Origin: Arcuatula senhousia
Lineage: Eukaryota; Mollusca; Bivalvia; Mytilida; Mytilidae
Assembly (NCBI GenBank): GCA_963971305.1
Contig: OZ020305.1
Location: forward strand, 45,841,750-45,905,749
Direction of reading: 5' to 3'
DNA length: 64,000 nt
The first letter of the stretch is position 1, and each line of letters begins with the position of its first letter. This document shows, piece by piece, positions 34,401-47,700 of this stretch. The translations under genes were made by a program, and so were the position numbers. The notes below the pieces were generated by a model. It was not told where the DNA came from. It saw only the letters and a list, made by a program, of their open reading frames with translations, and did not search any database.

Positions 34401-37400
34401 AAGGTAACTGTAGATGTAAACTTGACTTTCTGTTTTTCTTTCCATTAAATTCAGTTATTCTTTAACAACTTTGTGTAAGAAGCAAATAAGTACTGATGTG
34501 GCATTCAAATATTGTGACTCCTTGAAGGCAAAACAAAACGAGTAATCTTAAAAGACAACACAAAAACAGGAAAATAAGAAGCCCACAACAAAACAACAAA
34601 ATGTACCCACTAAACATCTTAATTGCAATAAATACCAATTTGATGATACGGTAAGTTGATTTGTTGCAAAATCTTTTGCATTCACCTAAATTCTTTTGCA
34701 TCTTTTCAGAACTCCAGTGGTGTCAAACTAGAGGAACAACAACAGACCACAAGGACCTTCCACAGATGTCAAAGAAGAGGTCCATGTAAAACTTTGAAGC
34801 AAGACCAACTTGGTAAATACAAGTATATATTTTAGATATTACAAAGAAACACAGTCAGTTGTTTAAGTAGGAATTGTATGAGGAAATTTTTAAAAATTAC
34901 TAAGGGGGAGATAATTTATGCATTATTAGATACTATATACAATCTGGTTATTGGCACACAAGTCAAGCAGTGTGTGTTAAACAATTTTTAAAAAAGTAGT
35001 TTAAATTCTTATTTTGGTAAGTTTCTAATTGGTTTGATTTCATTGCATATTTTGTATGTATTTTGTGAAATTTGCAAGTGACACTACTCAAGCTTCTAAA
35101 GTTTTTATTTCTAATTAAAATTACATCCCTTCAGGATGAAGACCTACGCATGAAGATAAAGAAAAAGGCAAAGAATCACAGACTAAGGAGGAGGTAACCT
35201 ATATTTGTTTAGGTTTTGACTAATACATTTATTTTTCTGCTCTAGGTTTGCGCGCGCAGAAGAGATCAAGAGGGGGATCCCACACCACCAGACGAAAGAT
35301 GCTTCCAAGGATGTCATGGAAGAAGAAAAAAATACCTAGTTTGATGGAAGGTAACTGTAGATGTAAACTTGACTTTCTGTGTTCTTTTCTTTCCATTAAA
35401 TTCAGTTATTCTTTAACAACTTTGTGTAAGAAGCAAATAAGTACTGATGTGGCATTCAAATATTGTGACTCCTTGAAGGCAAAACAAAACGAGTAATCTT
35501 AAAAGACAACACAAAAACAGGAAAATAAGAAGCCCACAACAAAACAACAAAATGTACCCACTAAACATCTTAATTGCAATAAATACCAATTTGATGATAA
35601 GTTGATTTGTTGCAAAATCTTTTGCATTCACCTAAATTCTTTTGCATCTTTTCAGAACTCCAGTGGTGTCAAACTAGAGGAACAACAACAGACCACAAGG
35701 ACCTTCCACAGATGTCAAAGAAGAGGTCCATGTAAAACTTTGAAGCAAGACCAACTTGGTAAATACAAGTATATATTTTAGATATTACAAAGAAACACAG
35801 TCAGTTGTTTAAGTAGGAATTGTATGAGGAAATTTTTAAAAATTACTAAGGGGGAGATAATTTATGCATTATTAGATACTATATACAATCTGGTTATTGG
35901 CACACAAGTCAAGCAGTGTGTGTTAAACAATTTTTAAAAAAGTAGTTTAAATTCTTATTTTGGTAAGTTTCTAATTGGTTTGATTTCATTGCATATTTTG
36001 TATGTATTTTGTGAAATTTGCAAGTGACACTACTCAAGCTTCTAAAGTTTTTATTTCTAATTAAAATTACATCGCTTCAGGATGAAGACCTACGCATGAA
36101 GATAAAGAAAAAGGCAAAGAATCACAGACTAAGGAGGAGGTAACCTATATTTGTTTAGGTTTTGACTAATACATTTATTTTTCTGCTCTAGGTTTGCGCG
36201 CGCAGAAGAGATCAAGAGGGGGATCCCACACCACCAGACGAAAGATGCTTCCAAGGATGTCATGGAAGAAGAAAAAAATACCTAGTTTGATGGAAGGTAA
36301 CTGTAGATGTAAACTTGACTTTCTGTGTTCTTTTCTTTCCATTAAATTCAGTTATTCTTTAACAACTTTGTGTAAGAAGCAAATAAGTACTGATGTGGCA
36401 TTCAAATATTGTGACTCCTTGAAGGCAAAACAAAACGAGTAATCTTAAAAGACAACACAAAAACAGGAAAATAAGAAGCCCACAACAAAACAACAAAATG
36501 TACCCACTAAACATCTTAATTGCAATAAATACCAATTTGATGAGACGGTAAGTTGATTTGTTGCAAAATCTTTTGCATTCACCTAAATTCTTTTGCATCT
36601 TTTCAGAACTCCAGTGGTGTCAAACTAGAGGAACAACAACAGACCACAAGGACCTTCCACAGATGTCAAAGAAGAGGTCCATGTAAAACTTTGAAGCAAG
36701 ACCAACTTGGTAAATACAAGTATATATTTTAGATATTACAAAGAAACACAGTCAGTTGTTTAAGTAGGAATTGGATAAGGAAATTTTTAAAAATTACTAA
36801 GGGGGAGATAATTTATGCATTATTAGATACTATATACAATCTGGTTATTGGCACACAAGTCAAGCAGTGTGTGTTAAACAATTTTTAAAAAAGTAGTTTA
36901 AATTCTTATTTTGGTAAGTTTCTAATTGGTTTGATTTCATTGCATATTTTGTATGTATTTTGTGAAATTTGCAAGTGACACTACTCAAGCTTCTAAAGTT
37001 TTTATTTCTAATTAAAATTACATCGCTTCAGGATGAAGACCTACGCATGAAGATAAAGAAAAAGGCAAAGAATCACAGACTAAGGAGGAGGTAACCTATA
37101 TTTGTTTAGGTTTTGACTAATACATTTATTTTTCTGCTCTAGGTTTGCGCGCGCAGAAGAGATCAAGAGGGGGATCCCACACCACCAGACGAAAGATGCT
37201 TCCAAGGATGTCATGGAAGAAGAAAAAAATACCTAGTTTGATGGAAGGTAACTGTAGATGTAAACTTGACTTTCTGTGTTCTTTTCTTTCCATTAAATTC
37301 AGTTATTCTTTAACAACTTTGTGTAAGAAGCAAATAAGATCTGATGTGGCATTCAAATATTGTGACTCCTTGAAGGCAAAACAAAACCAGTAATCTTAAA

Positions 37401-37960
37401 AGACAACACAAAAACAGAAAAATAAGAAGCCCACAACAAAACAACAAAATGTACCCACTAAACATCTTAATTGCAATAAATACCAATTTGATGATAAGTT
37501 GATTTGTTGCAAAATCTTTTGCATTCACCTAAATTCTTTTGCATCTTTTCAGAACTCCAGTGGTGTCAAACTAGAGGAACAACAACAGACCACAAGGACC
37601 TTCCACAGATGTCAAAGAAGAGGTCCATGTAAAACTTTGAAGCAAGACCAACTTGGTAAATACAAGTATATATTTTAGATATTACAAAGAAACACAGTCA
37701 GTTGTTTAAGTAGGAATTGTATGAGGAAATTTTTAAAAATTACTAAGGGGGAGATAATTTATGCATTATTAGATACTATATACAATCTGGTTATTGGCAC
37801 ACAAGTCAAGCAGTGTGTGTTAAACAATTTTTAAAAAAGTAGTTTAAATTCTTATTTTGGTAAGTTTCTAATTGGTTTGATTTCATTGCATATTTTGTAT
37901 GTATTTTGTGAAATTTGCAAGTGACACTACTCAAGCTTCTAAAGTTTTTATTTCTAATTA
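28466..37960 (+). repeat. Duplicated five-unit block of about 4747 bp
   Basis: Units 9-13 and 14-18 share private variants at a 4747-bp offset: TTTCTATTT before exon A (28466 and 33213), ATACCTTTATTT in the A-B intron (29531 and 34278), and a 6-bp loss in the B-C intron leaving CTTTCTGTTTTTCTTTCC (29680 and 34427). Exon B starts 28605/33352 and 29552/34299 are exactly 4747 apart. The second copy is shorter towards its end because more units carry the 5-bp deletion. Boundaries are approximate. Confidence 0.75.
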
Positions 37961-40900
37961 AAATTACATCCCTTCAGGATGAAGACCTACGCATGAAGAT
38001 AAAGAAAAAGGCAAAGAATCACAGACTAAGGAGGAGGTAACCTATATTTGTTTAGGTTTTGACTAATACATTTATTTTTCTGCTCTAGGTTTGCGCGCGC
38101 AGAAGAGATCAAGAGGGGGATCCCACACCACCAGACGAAAGATGCTTCCAAGGATGTCATGGAAGAAGAAAAAAATACCTAGTTTGATGGAAGGTAACTG
38201 TAGATGTAAACTTGACTTTCTGTGTTCTTTTCTTTCCATTAAATTCAGTTATTCTTTAACAACTTTGTGTAAGAAGCAAATAAGTACTGATGTGGCATTC
38301 AAATATTGTGACTCCTTGAAGGCAAAACAAAACGAGTAATCTTAAAAGACAACACAAAAACAGGAAAATAAGAAGCCCACAACAAAACAACAAAATGTAC
38401 CCACTAAACATCTTAATTGCAATAAATACCAATTTGATGATAAGTTGATTTGTTACAAAATCTTTTGCATTCACCTAAATTCTTTTGCATCTTTTCAGAA
38501 CTCCAGTGGTGTCAAACTAGAGGAACAACAACAGACCACAAGGACCTTCCACAGATGTCAAAGAAGAGGTCCATGTAAAACTTTGAAGCAAGACCAACTT
38601 GGTAAATACAAGTATATATTTTAGATATTACAAAGAAACACAGTCAGTTGTTTAAGTAGGAATTGTATGAGGAAATTTTTAAAAATTACTAAGGGGGAGA
38701 TAATTTATGCATTATTAGATACTATATACAATCTGGTTATTGGCACACAAGTCAAGCAGTGTGTGTTAAACAATTTTTAAAAAAGTAGTTTAAATTCTTA
38801 TTTTGGTAAGTTTCTAATTGGTTTGATTTCATTGCATATTTTGTATGTATTTTGTGAAATTTGCAAGTGACACTACTCAAGCTTCTAAAGTTTTTATTTC
38901 TAATTAAAATTTCATCGCTCCAGGATGAAGACCTACGCATGAAGATAAAGAAAAAGGCAAAGAATCACAGACTAAGGAGGAGGTAACCTATATTTGTTTA
39001 GGTTTTGACTAATACATTTATTTTTCTGCTCTAGGTTTGCGCGCGCAGAAGAGATCAAGAGGGGGATCCCACACCACAAGACGAAAGATGCTTCCAAGGA
39101 TGTCATGGAAGAAGAAAAAAATACCTAGTTTGATGGAAGGTAACTGTAGATGTAAACTTGACTTTCTGTGTTCTTTTCTTTCCATTAAATTCAGTTATTC
39201 TTTAACAACTTTGTGTAAGAAGCAAATAAGTACTGATGTGGCATTCAAATATTGTGACTCCTTGAAGGCAAAACAAAACGAGTAATCTTAAAAGACAACA
39301 CAAAAACAGGAAAATAAGAAGCCCACAACAAAACAACAAAATGTACCCACTAAACATCTTAATTGCAATAAATACCAATTTGATGATACGGTAAGTTGAT
39401 TTGTTGCAAAATCTTTTGCATTCACCCAAATTCTTTTGCATCTTTTCAGAACTCCAGTGGTGTCAAACTAGAGGAACAACAACAGACCACAAGGACCTTC
39501 CACAGATGTCAAAGAAGAGGTCCATGTAAAACTTTGAAGCAAGACCAACTTGGTAAATACAAGTATATATTTTAGATATTACAAAGAAACAGTCAGTTGT
39601 TTAAGTAGGAATTGTATGAGGAAATTTTTAAAAATTACTAAGGGGGAGATAATTTATGCATTATTAGATACTATATACAATCTGGTTATTGGCACACAAG
39701 TCAAGCAGTGTGTGTTAAACAATTTTTAAAAAAAGTAGTTTAAATTCTTATTTTGGTAAGTTTCTAATTGGTTTGATTTCATTGCATATTTTGTATGTAT
39801 TTTGTGAAATTTGCAAGTGACACTACTCAAGCTTCTAAAGTTTTTATTTCTAATTAAAATTTCATCCCTTCAGGATGAAGACCTACGCATGAAGATAAAG
39901 AAAAAGGCCAAGAATCACAGACTAAGGAGGAGGTAACCTATATTTGTTTAGGTTTTGACTAATACATTTATTTTTCTGCTCTAGGTGCGCGCGCGCAGAA
40001 GAGATCAAGAGGGGGATCCCACACCACCAGACGAAAGATGCTTCCAAGGATGTCATGGAAGAAGAAAAAAATACCTAGTTTGATGGAAGGTAACTGTAGA
40101 TGTAAACTTGACTTTCTGTGTTCTTTTCTTTCCATTAAATTCAGTTATTCTTTAACAACTTTGTGTAAGAAGCAAATAAGTACTGATGTGGCATTCAAAT
40201 ATTGTGACTCCTTGAAGGCAAAACAAAACGAGTAATCTTAAAAGACAACACAAAAACAGGAAAATAAGAAGCCCACAACAAAACAACAAAATGTACCCAC
40301 TAAACATCTTAATTGCAATAAATACCAATTTGATGATAAGTTGATTTGTTGCAAAATCTTTTGCATTCACCTAAATTCTTTTGCATCTTTTCAGAACTCC
40401 AGTGGTGTCAAACTAGAGGAACAACAACAGACCACAAGGACCTTCCACAGATGTCAAAGAAGAGGTCCATGTAAAACTTTGAAGCAAGACCAACTTGGTA
40501 AATACAAGTATATATTTTAGATATTACAAAGAAACACAGTCAGTTGTTGAAGTAGGAATTGTATGAGGAAATTTTTAAAAATTACTAAGGGGGAGATAAT
40601 TTATGCATTATTAGATACTATATACAATCTGGTTATTGGCACACAAGTCAAGCAGTGTGTGTTAAACAATTTTTAAAAAAGTAGTTTAAATTCTTATTTT
40701 GGTAAGTTTCTAATTGGTTTGATTTCATTGCATATTTTGTATGTATTTTGTGAAATTTGCAAGTGACACTACTCAAGCTTCTAAAGTTTTTATTTCTAAT
40801 TAAAATTACATCGCTTCAGGATGAAGACCTACGCATGAAGATAAAGAAAAAGGCAAAGAATCACAGACTAAGGAGGAGGTAACCTATATTTGTTTAGGTT

Positions 40901-43900
40901 TTGACTAATACATTTATTTTTCTGCTCTAGGTTTGCGCGCGCAGAAGAGATCAAGAGGGGGATCCCACACCACCAGACGAAAGATGCTTCCAAGGATGTC
41001 ATGGAAGAAGAAAAAAATACCTAGTTTGATGGAAGGTAACTGTAGATGTAAACTTGACTTTCTGTGTTCTTTTCTTTCCATTAAATTCAGTTATTCTTTA
41101 ACAACTTTGTGTAAGAAGCAAATAAGTACTGATGTGGCAGTCAAATATTGTGACTCCTTGAAGGCAAAACAAAACGAGTAATCTTAAAAGACAACACAAA
41201 AACAGGAAAATAAGAAGCCCACAACAAAACAACAAAATGTACCCACTAAACATCTTAATTGCAATAAATACCAATTTGATGATACGGTAAGTTGATTTGT
41301 TGCAAAATCTTTTGCATTCACCTAAATTCTTTTGCATCTTTTCAGAACTCCAGTGGTATCAAACTAGAGGAACAACAACAGACCACAAGGACCTTCCACA
41401 GATGTCAAAGAAGAGGTCCATGTAAAACTTTGAAGCAAGACCAACTTGGTAAATACAAGTATATATTTTAGATATTACAAAGAAACACAGTCAGTTGTTT
41501 AAGTAGGAATTGTATGAGGAAATTTTTAAAAATTACTAAGGGGGAGATAATTTATGCATTATTAGATACTATATACAATCTGGTTATTGGCACACAAGTC
41601 AAGCAGTGTGTGTTAAACAATTTTTAAAAAAGTAGTTTAAATTCTTATTTTGGTAAGTTTCTAATTGGTTTGATTTCATTGCATATTTTGTATGTATTTT
41701 GTGAAATTTGCAAGTGACACTACTCAAGCTTCTAAAGTTTTTATTTCTAATTAAAATTACATCCCTTCAGGATGAAGACCTACGCATGAAGATAAAGAAA
41801 AAGGCAAAGAATCACAGACTAAGGAGGAGGTAACCTATATTTGTTTAGGTTTTGACTAATACATTTATTTTTCTGCTCTAGGTTTGCGCGCGCAGAAGAG
41901 ATCAAGAGGGGGATCCCACACCACCAGACGAAAGATGCTTCCAAGGATGTCATGGAAGAAGAAAAAAATACCTAGTTTGATGGAAGGTAACTGTAGATGT
42001 AAACTTGACTTTCTGTGTTCTTTTCTTTCCATTAAATTCAGTTATTCTTTAACAACTTTGTGTAAGAAGCAAATAAGCACTGATGTGGCATTCAAATATT
42101 GTGACTCCTTGAAGGCAAAACAAAACGAGTAATCTTAAAAGACAACACAAAAACAGGAAAATAAGAAGCCCACAACAAAACAACAAAATGTACCCACTAA
42201 ACATCTTAATTGCAATAAATACCAATTTGATGATAAGTTGATTTGTTGCAAAATCTTTTGCATTCACCTAAATTCTTTTGCATCTTTTCAGAACTCCAGT
42301 GGTGTCAAACTAGAGGAACAACAACAGACCACAAGGACCTTCCACAGATGTCAAAGAAGAGGTCCATGTAAAACTTTGAAGCAAGACCAACTTGGTAAAT
42401 ACAAGTATATATTTTAGATATTACAAAGAAACACAGTCAGTTGTTTAAGTAGGAATTGTATGAGGAAATTTTTAAAAATTACGAAGGGGGAGATAATTTA
42501 TGCATTATTAGATACTATATACAATCTGGTTATTGGCACACAAGTCAAGCAGTGTGTGTTAAACAATTTTTAAAAAAGTAGTTTAAATTCTTATTTTGGT
42601 AAGTTTCTAATTGGTTTGATTTCATTGCATATTTTGTATGTATTTTGTGAAATTTGCAAGTGACACTACTCAAGCTTCTAAAGTTTTTATTTCTAATTAA
42701 AATTACATCGCTTCAGGATGAAGACCTACGCATGAAGATAAAGAAAAAGGCAAAGAATCACAGACTAAGGAGGAGGTAACCTATATTTGTTTAGGTTTTG
42801 ACTAATACATTTATTTTTCTGCTCTAGGTTTGCGCGCGCAGAAGAGATCAAGAGGGGGATCCCACACCACCAGACGAAAGATGCTTCCAAGGATGTCATG
42901 GAAGAAGAAAAAAATACCTAGTTTGATGGAAGGTAACTGTAGATGTAAACTTGACTTTCTGTGTTCTTTTCTTTCCATTAAATTCAGTTATTCTTTAACA
43001 ACTTTGTGTAAGAAGCAAATAAGTACTGATGTGGCATTCAAATATTGTGACTCCTTGAAGGCAAAACAAAACGAGTAATCTTAAAAGACAACACAAAAAC
43101 AGGAAAATAAGAAGCCCACAACAAAACAACAAAATGTACCCACTAAACATCTTAATTGCAATAAATACCAATTTGATGATAAGTTGATTTGTTGCAAAAT
43201 CTTTTGCATTCACCTAAATTCTTTTGCATCTTTTCAGAACTCCAGTGGTATCAAACTAGAGGAACAACAACAGACCACAAGGACCTTCCACAGATGTCAA
43301 AGAAGAGGTCCATGTAAAACTTTGAAGCAAGACCAACTTGGTAAATACAAGTATATATTTTAGATATTACAAAGAAACACAGTCAGTTGTTTAAGTAGGA
43401 ATTGTATGAGGAAATTTTTAAAAATTACTAAGGGGGAGATAATTTATGCATTATTAGATACTATATACAATCTGGTTATTGGCACACAAGTCAAGCAGTG
43501 TGTGTTAAACAATTTTTAAAAAAGTAGTTTAAATTCTTATTTTGGTAAGTTTCTAATTGGTTTGATTTCATTGCATATTTTGTATGTATTTTGTGAAATT
43601 TGCAAGTGACACTACTCAAGCTTCTAAAGTTTTTATTTCTAATTAAAATTACATCCCTTCAGGATGAAGACCTACGCATGAAGATAAAGAAAAAGGCAAA
43701 GAATCACAGACTAAGGAGGAGGTAACCTATATTTGTTTAGGTTTTGACTAATACATTTATTTTTCTGCTCTAGGTTTGCGCGCGCAGAAGAGATCAAGAG
43801 GGGGATCCCACACCACCAGACGAAAGATGCTTCCAAGGATGTCATGGAAGAAGAAAAAAATACCTAGTTTGATGGAAGGTAACTGTAGATGTAAACTTGA

Positions 43901-44719
43901 CTTTCTGTGTTCTTTTCTTTCCATTAAATTCAGTTATTCTTTAACAACTTTGTGTAAGAAGCAAATAAGATCTGATGTGGCATTCAAATATTGTGACTCC
44001 TTGAAGGCAAAACAAAACGAGTAATCTTTAAAGACAACACAAAAACAGGAAAATAAGAAGCCCACAACAAAACAACAAAATGTACCCACTAAACATCTTA
44101 ATTGCAATAAATACCAATTTGATGATAAGTTGATTTGTTGCAAAATCTTTTGCATTCACCTAAATTCTTTTGCATCTTTTCAGAACTCCAGTGGTATCAA
44201 ACTAGAGGAACAACAACAGACCACAAGGACCTTCCACAGATGTCAAAGAAGAGGTCCATGTAAAACTTTGAAGCAAGACCAACTTGGTAAATACAAGTAT
44301 ATATTTTAGATATTACAAAGAAACACAGTCAGTTGTTTAAGAAGGAATTGTATGAGGAAATTTTTAAAAATTACTAAGGGGGAGATAATTTATGCATTAT
44401 TAGATACTATATACAATCTGGTTATTGGCACACAAGTCAAGCAGTGTGTGTTAAACAATTTTTAAAAAAGTAGTTTAAATTCTTATTTTGGTAAGTTTCT
44501 AATTGGTTTGATTTCATTGCATATTTTGTATGTATTTTGTGAAATTTGCAAGTGACACTACTCAAGCTTCTAAAGTTTTTATTTCTAATTAAAATTACAT
44601 CGCTTCAGGATGAAGACCTACGCATGAAGATAAAGAAAAAGGCAAAGAATCACAGACTAAGGAGGAGGTAACCTATATTTGTTTAGGTTTTGACTAATAC
44701 ATTTATTTTTCTGCTCTAG

Positions 44720-47700
44720 GTTTGCGCGCGCAGAAGAGATCAAGAGGGGGATCCCACACCACCAGACGAAAGATGCTTCCAAGGATGTCATGGAAGAAGA
44801 AAAAAATACCTAGTTTGATGGAAGGTAACTGTAGATGTAAACTTGACTTTCTGTGTTCTTTTCTTTCCATTAAATTCAGTTATTCTTTAACAACTTTGTG
44901 TAAGAAGCAAATAAGCACTGATGTGGCATTCAAATATTGTGACTCCTTGAAGGCAAAACAAAACGAGTAATCTTAAAAGACAACACAAAAACAGGAAAAT
45001 AAGAAGCCCACAACAAAACAACAAAATGTACCCACTAAACATCTTAATTGCAATAAATACCAATTTGATGATAAGTTGATTTGTTGCAAAATCTTTTGCA
45101 TTCACCTAAATTCTTTTGCATCTTTTCAGAACTCCAGTGGTGTCAAACTAGAGGAACAACAACAGACCACAAGGACCTTCCACAGATGTCAAAGAAGTGG
45201 TCCATGTAAAACTTTGAAGCAAGACCAACTTGGTAAATACAAGTATATATTTTAGATATTACAAAGAAACACAGTCAGTTGTTTAAGTAGGAATTGGATA
45301 AGGAAATTTTTAAAAATTACTAAGGGGGAGATAATTTATGCATTATTAGATACTATATACAATCTGGTTATTGGCACACAAGTCAAGCAGTGTGTGTTAA
45401 ACAATTTTTAAAAAAGTAGTTTAAATTTTTATTTTGGTAAGTTTCTAATTGGTTTGATTTCATTGCATATTTTGTATGTATTTTGTGAAATTTGCAAGTG
45501 ACACTACTCAAGCTTCTAAAGTTTTTATTTCTAATTTAAATTTCATCGCTTCAGGATGAAGACCTACGCATGAAGATAAAGAAAAAGGCAAAGAATCACA
45601 GACTAAGGAGGAGGTAACCTATATTTGTTTAGGTTTTGACTAATACATTTATTTTTCTGCTCTAGGTGCGCGCGTGCAGAAGAGATCAAGAGGGGGATCC
45701 CACACCACCAGATGAAAGATGCTTCCAAGGATGTCATGGAAGAAGAAAAAAATACCTAGTTTGATGGAAGGTAACTGTAGATGTAAACTTGACTTTCTGT
45801 GTTCTTTTCTTTCCATTAAATTCAGTTATTCTTTAACAACTTTGTGTAAGAAGCAAATAAGATCTGATGTGGCATTCAAATATTGTGACTCCTTGAAGGC
45901 AAAACAAAACAAGTAATCTTTAAAGACAACACAAAAACAGGAAAATAAGAAGCCCACAACAAAACAACAAAATGTACCCACTAAACATCTTAATTGCAAT
46001 AAATACCAATTTGATGATAAGTTGATTTGTTGCAAAATCTTTTGCATTCACCTAAATTCTTTTGCATCTTTTCAGAACTCCAGTGGTATCAAACTAGAGG
46101 AACAACAACAGACCACAAGGACCTTCCACAGATGTCAAAGAAGAGGTCCATGTAAAACTTTGAAGCAAGACCAACTTGGTAAATACAAGTATATATTTTA
46201 GATATTACAAAGAAACACAGTCAGTTGTTTAAGTAGGAATTGTATGAGGAAATTTTTAAAAATTACTAAGGGGGAGATAATTTATGCATTATTAGATACT
46301 ATATACAATCTGGTTATTGGCACACAAGTCAAGCAGTGTGTGTTAAACAATTTTTAAAAAAGTAGTTTAAATTCTTATTTTGGTAAGTTTCTAATTGGTT
46401 TGATTTCATTGCATATTTTGTATGTATTTTGTGAAATTTGCAAGTGACACTACTCAAGCTTCTAAAGTTTTTATTTCTAATTAAAATTACATCCCTTCAG
46501 GATGAAGACCTACGCATGAAGATAAAGAAAAAGGCAAAGAATCACAGACTAAGGAGGAGGTAACCTATATTTGTTTAGGTTTTGACTAATACATTTATTT
46601 TTCTGCTCTAGGTTTGCGCGCGCAGAAGAGATCAAGAGGGGGATCCCACACCACCAGACGAAAGATGCTTCCAAGGATGTCATGGAAGAAGAAAAAAATA
46701 CCTAGTTTGATGGAAGGTAACTGTAGATGTAAACTTGACTTTCTGTGTTCTTTTCTTTCCATTAAATTCAGTTATTCTTTAACAACTTTGTGTAAGAAGC
46801 AAATAAGCACTGATGTGGCATTCAAATATTGTGACTCCTTGAAGGCAAAACAAAACGAGTAATCTTAAAAGACAACACAAAAACAGGAAAATAAGAAGCC
46901 CACAACAAAACAACAAAATGTACCCACTAAACATCTTAATTGCAATAAATACCAATTTGATGATAAGTTGATTTGTTGCAAAATCTTTTGCATTCACCTA
47001 AATTCTTTTGCATCTTTTCAGAACTCCAGTGGTGTCAAACTAGAGGAACAACAACAGACCACAAGGACCTTCCACAGATGTCAAAGAAGTGGTCCATGTA
47101 AAACTTTGAAGCAAGACCAACTTGGTAAATACAAGTATATATTTTAGATATTACAAAGAAACACAGTCAGTTGTTTAAGTAGGAATTGGATAAGGAAATT
47201 TTTAAAAATTACTAAGGGGGAGATAATTTATGCATTATTAGATACTATATACAATCTGGTTATTGGCACACAAGTCAAGCAGTGTGTGTTAAACAATTTT
47301 TAAAAAAGTAGTTTAAATTCTTATTTTGGTAAGTTTCTAATTGGTTTGATTTCATTGCATATTTTGTATGTATTTTGTGAAATTTGCAAGTGACACTACT
47401 CAAGCTTCTAAAGTTTTTATTTCTAATTTAAATTTCATCGCTTCAGGATGAAGACCTACGCATGAAGATAAAGAAAAAGGCAAAGAATCACAGACTAAGG
47501 AGGAGGTAACCTATATTTGTTTAGGTTTTGACTAATACATTTATTTTTCTGCTCTAGGTGCGCGCGTGCAGAAGAGATCAAGAGGGGGATCCCACACCAC
47601 CAGATGAAAGATGCTTCCAAGGATGTCATGGAAGAAGAAAAAAATACCTAGTTTGATGGAAGGTAACTGTAGATGTAAACTTGACTTTCTGTGTTCTTTT

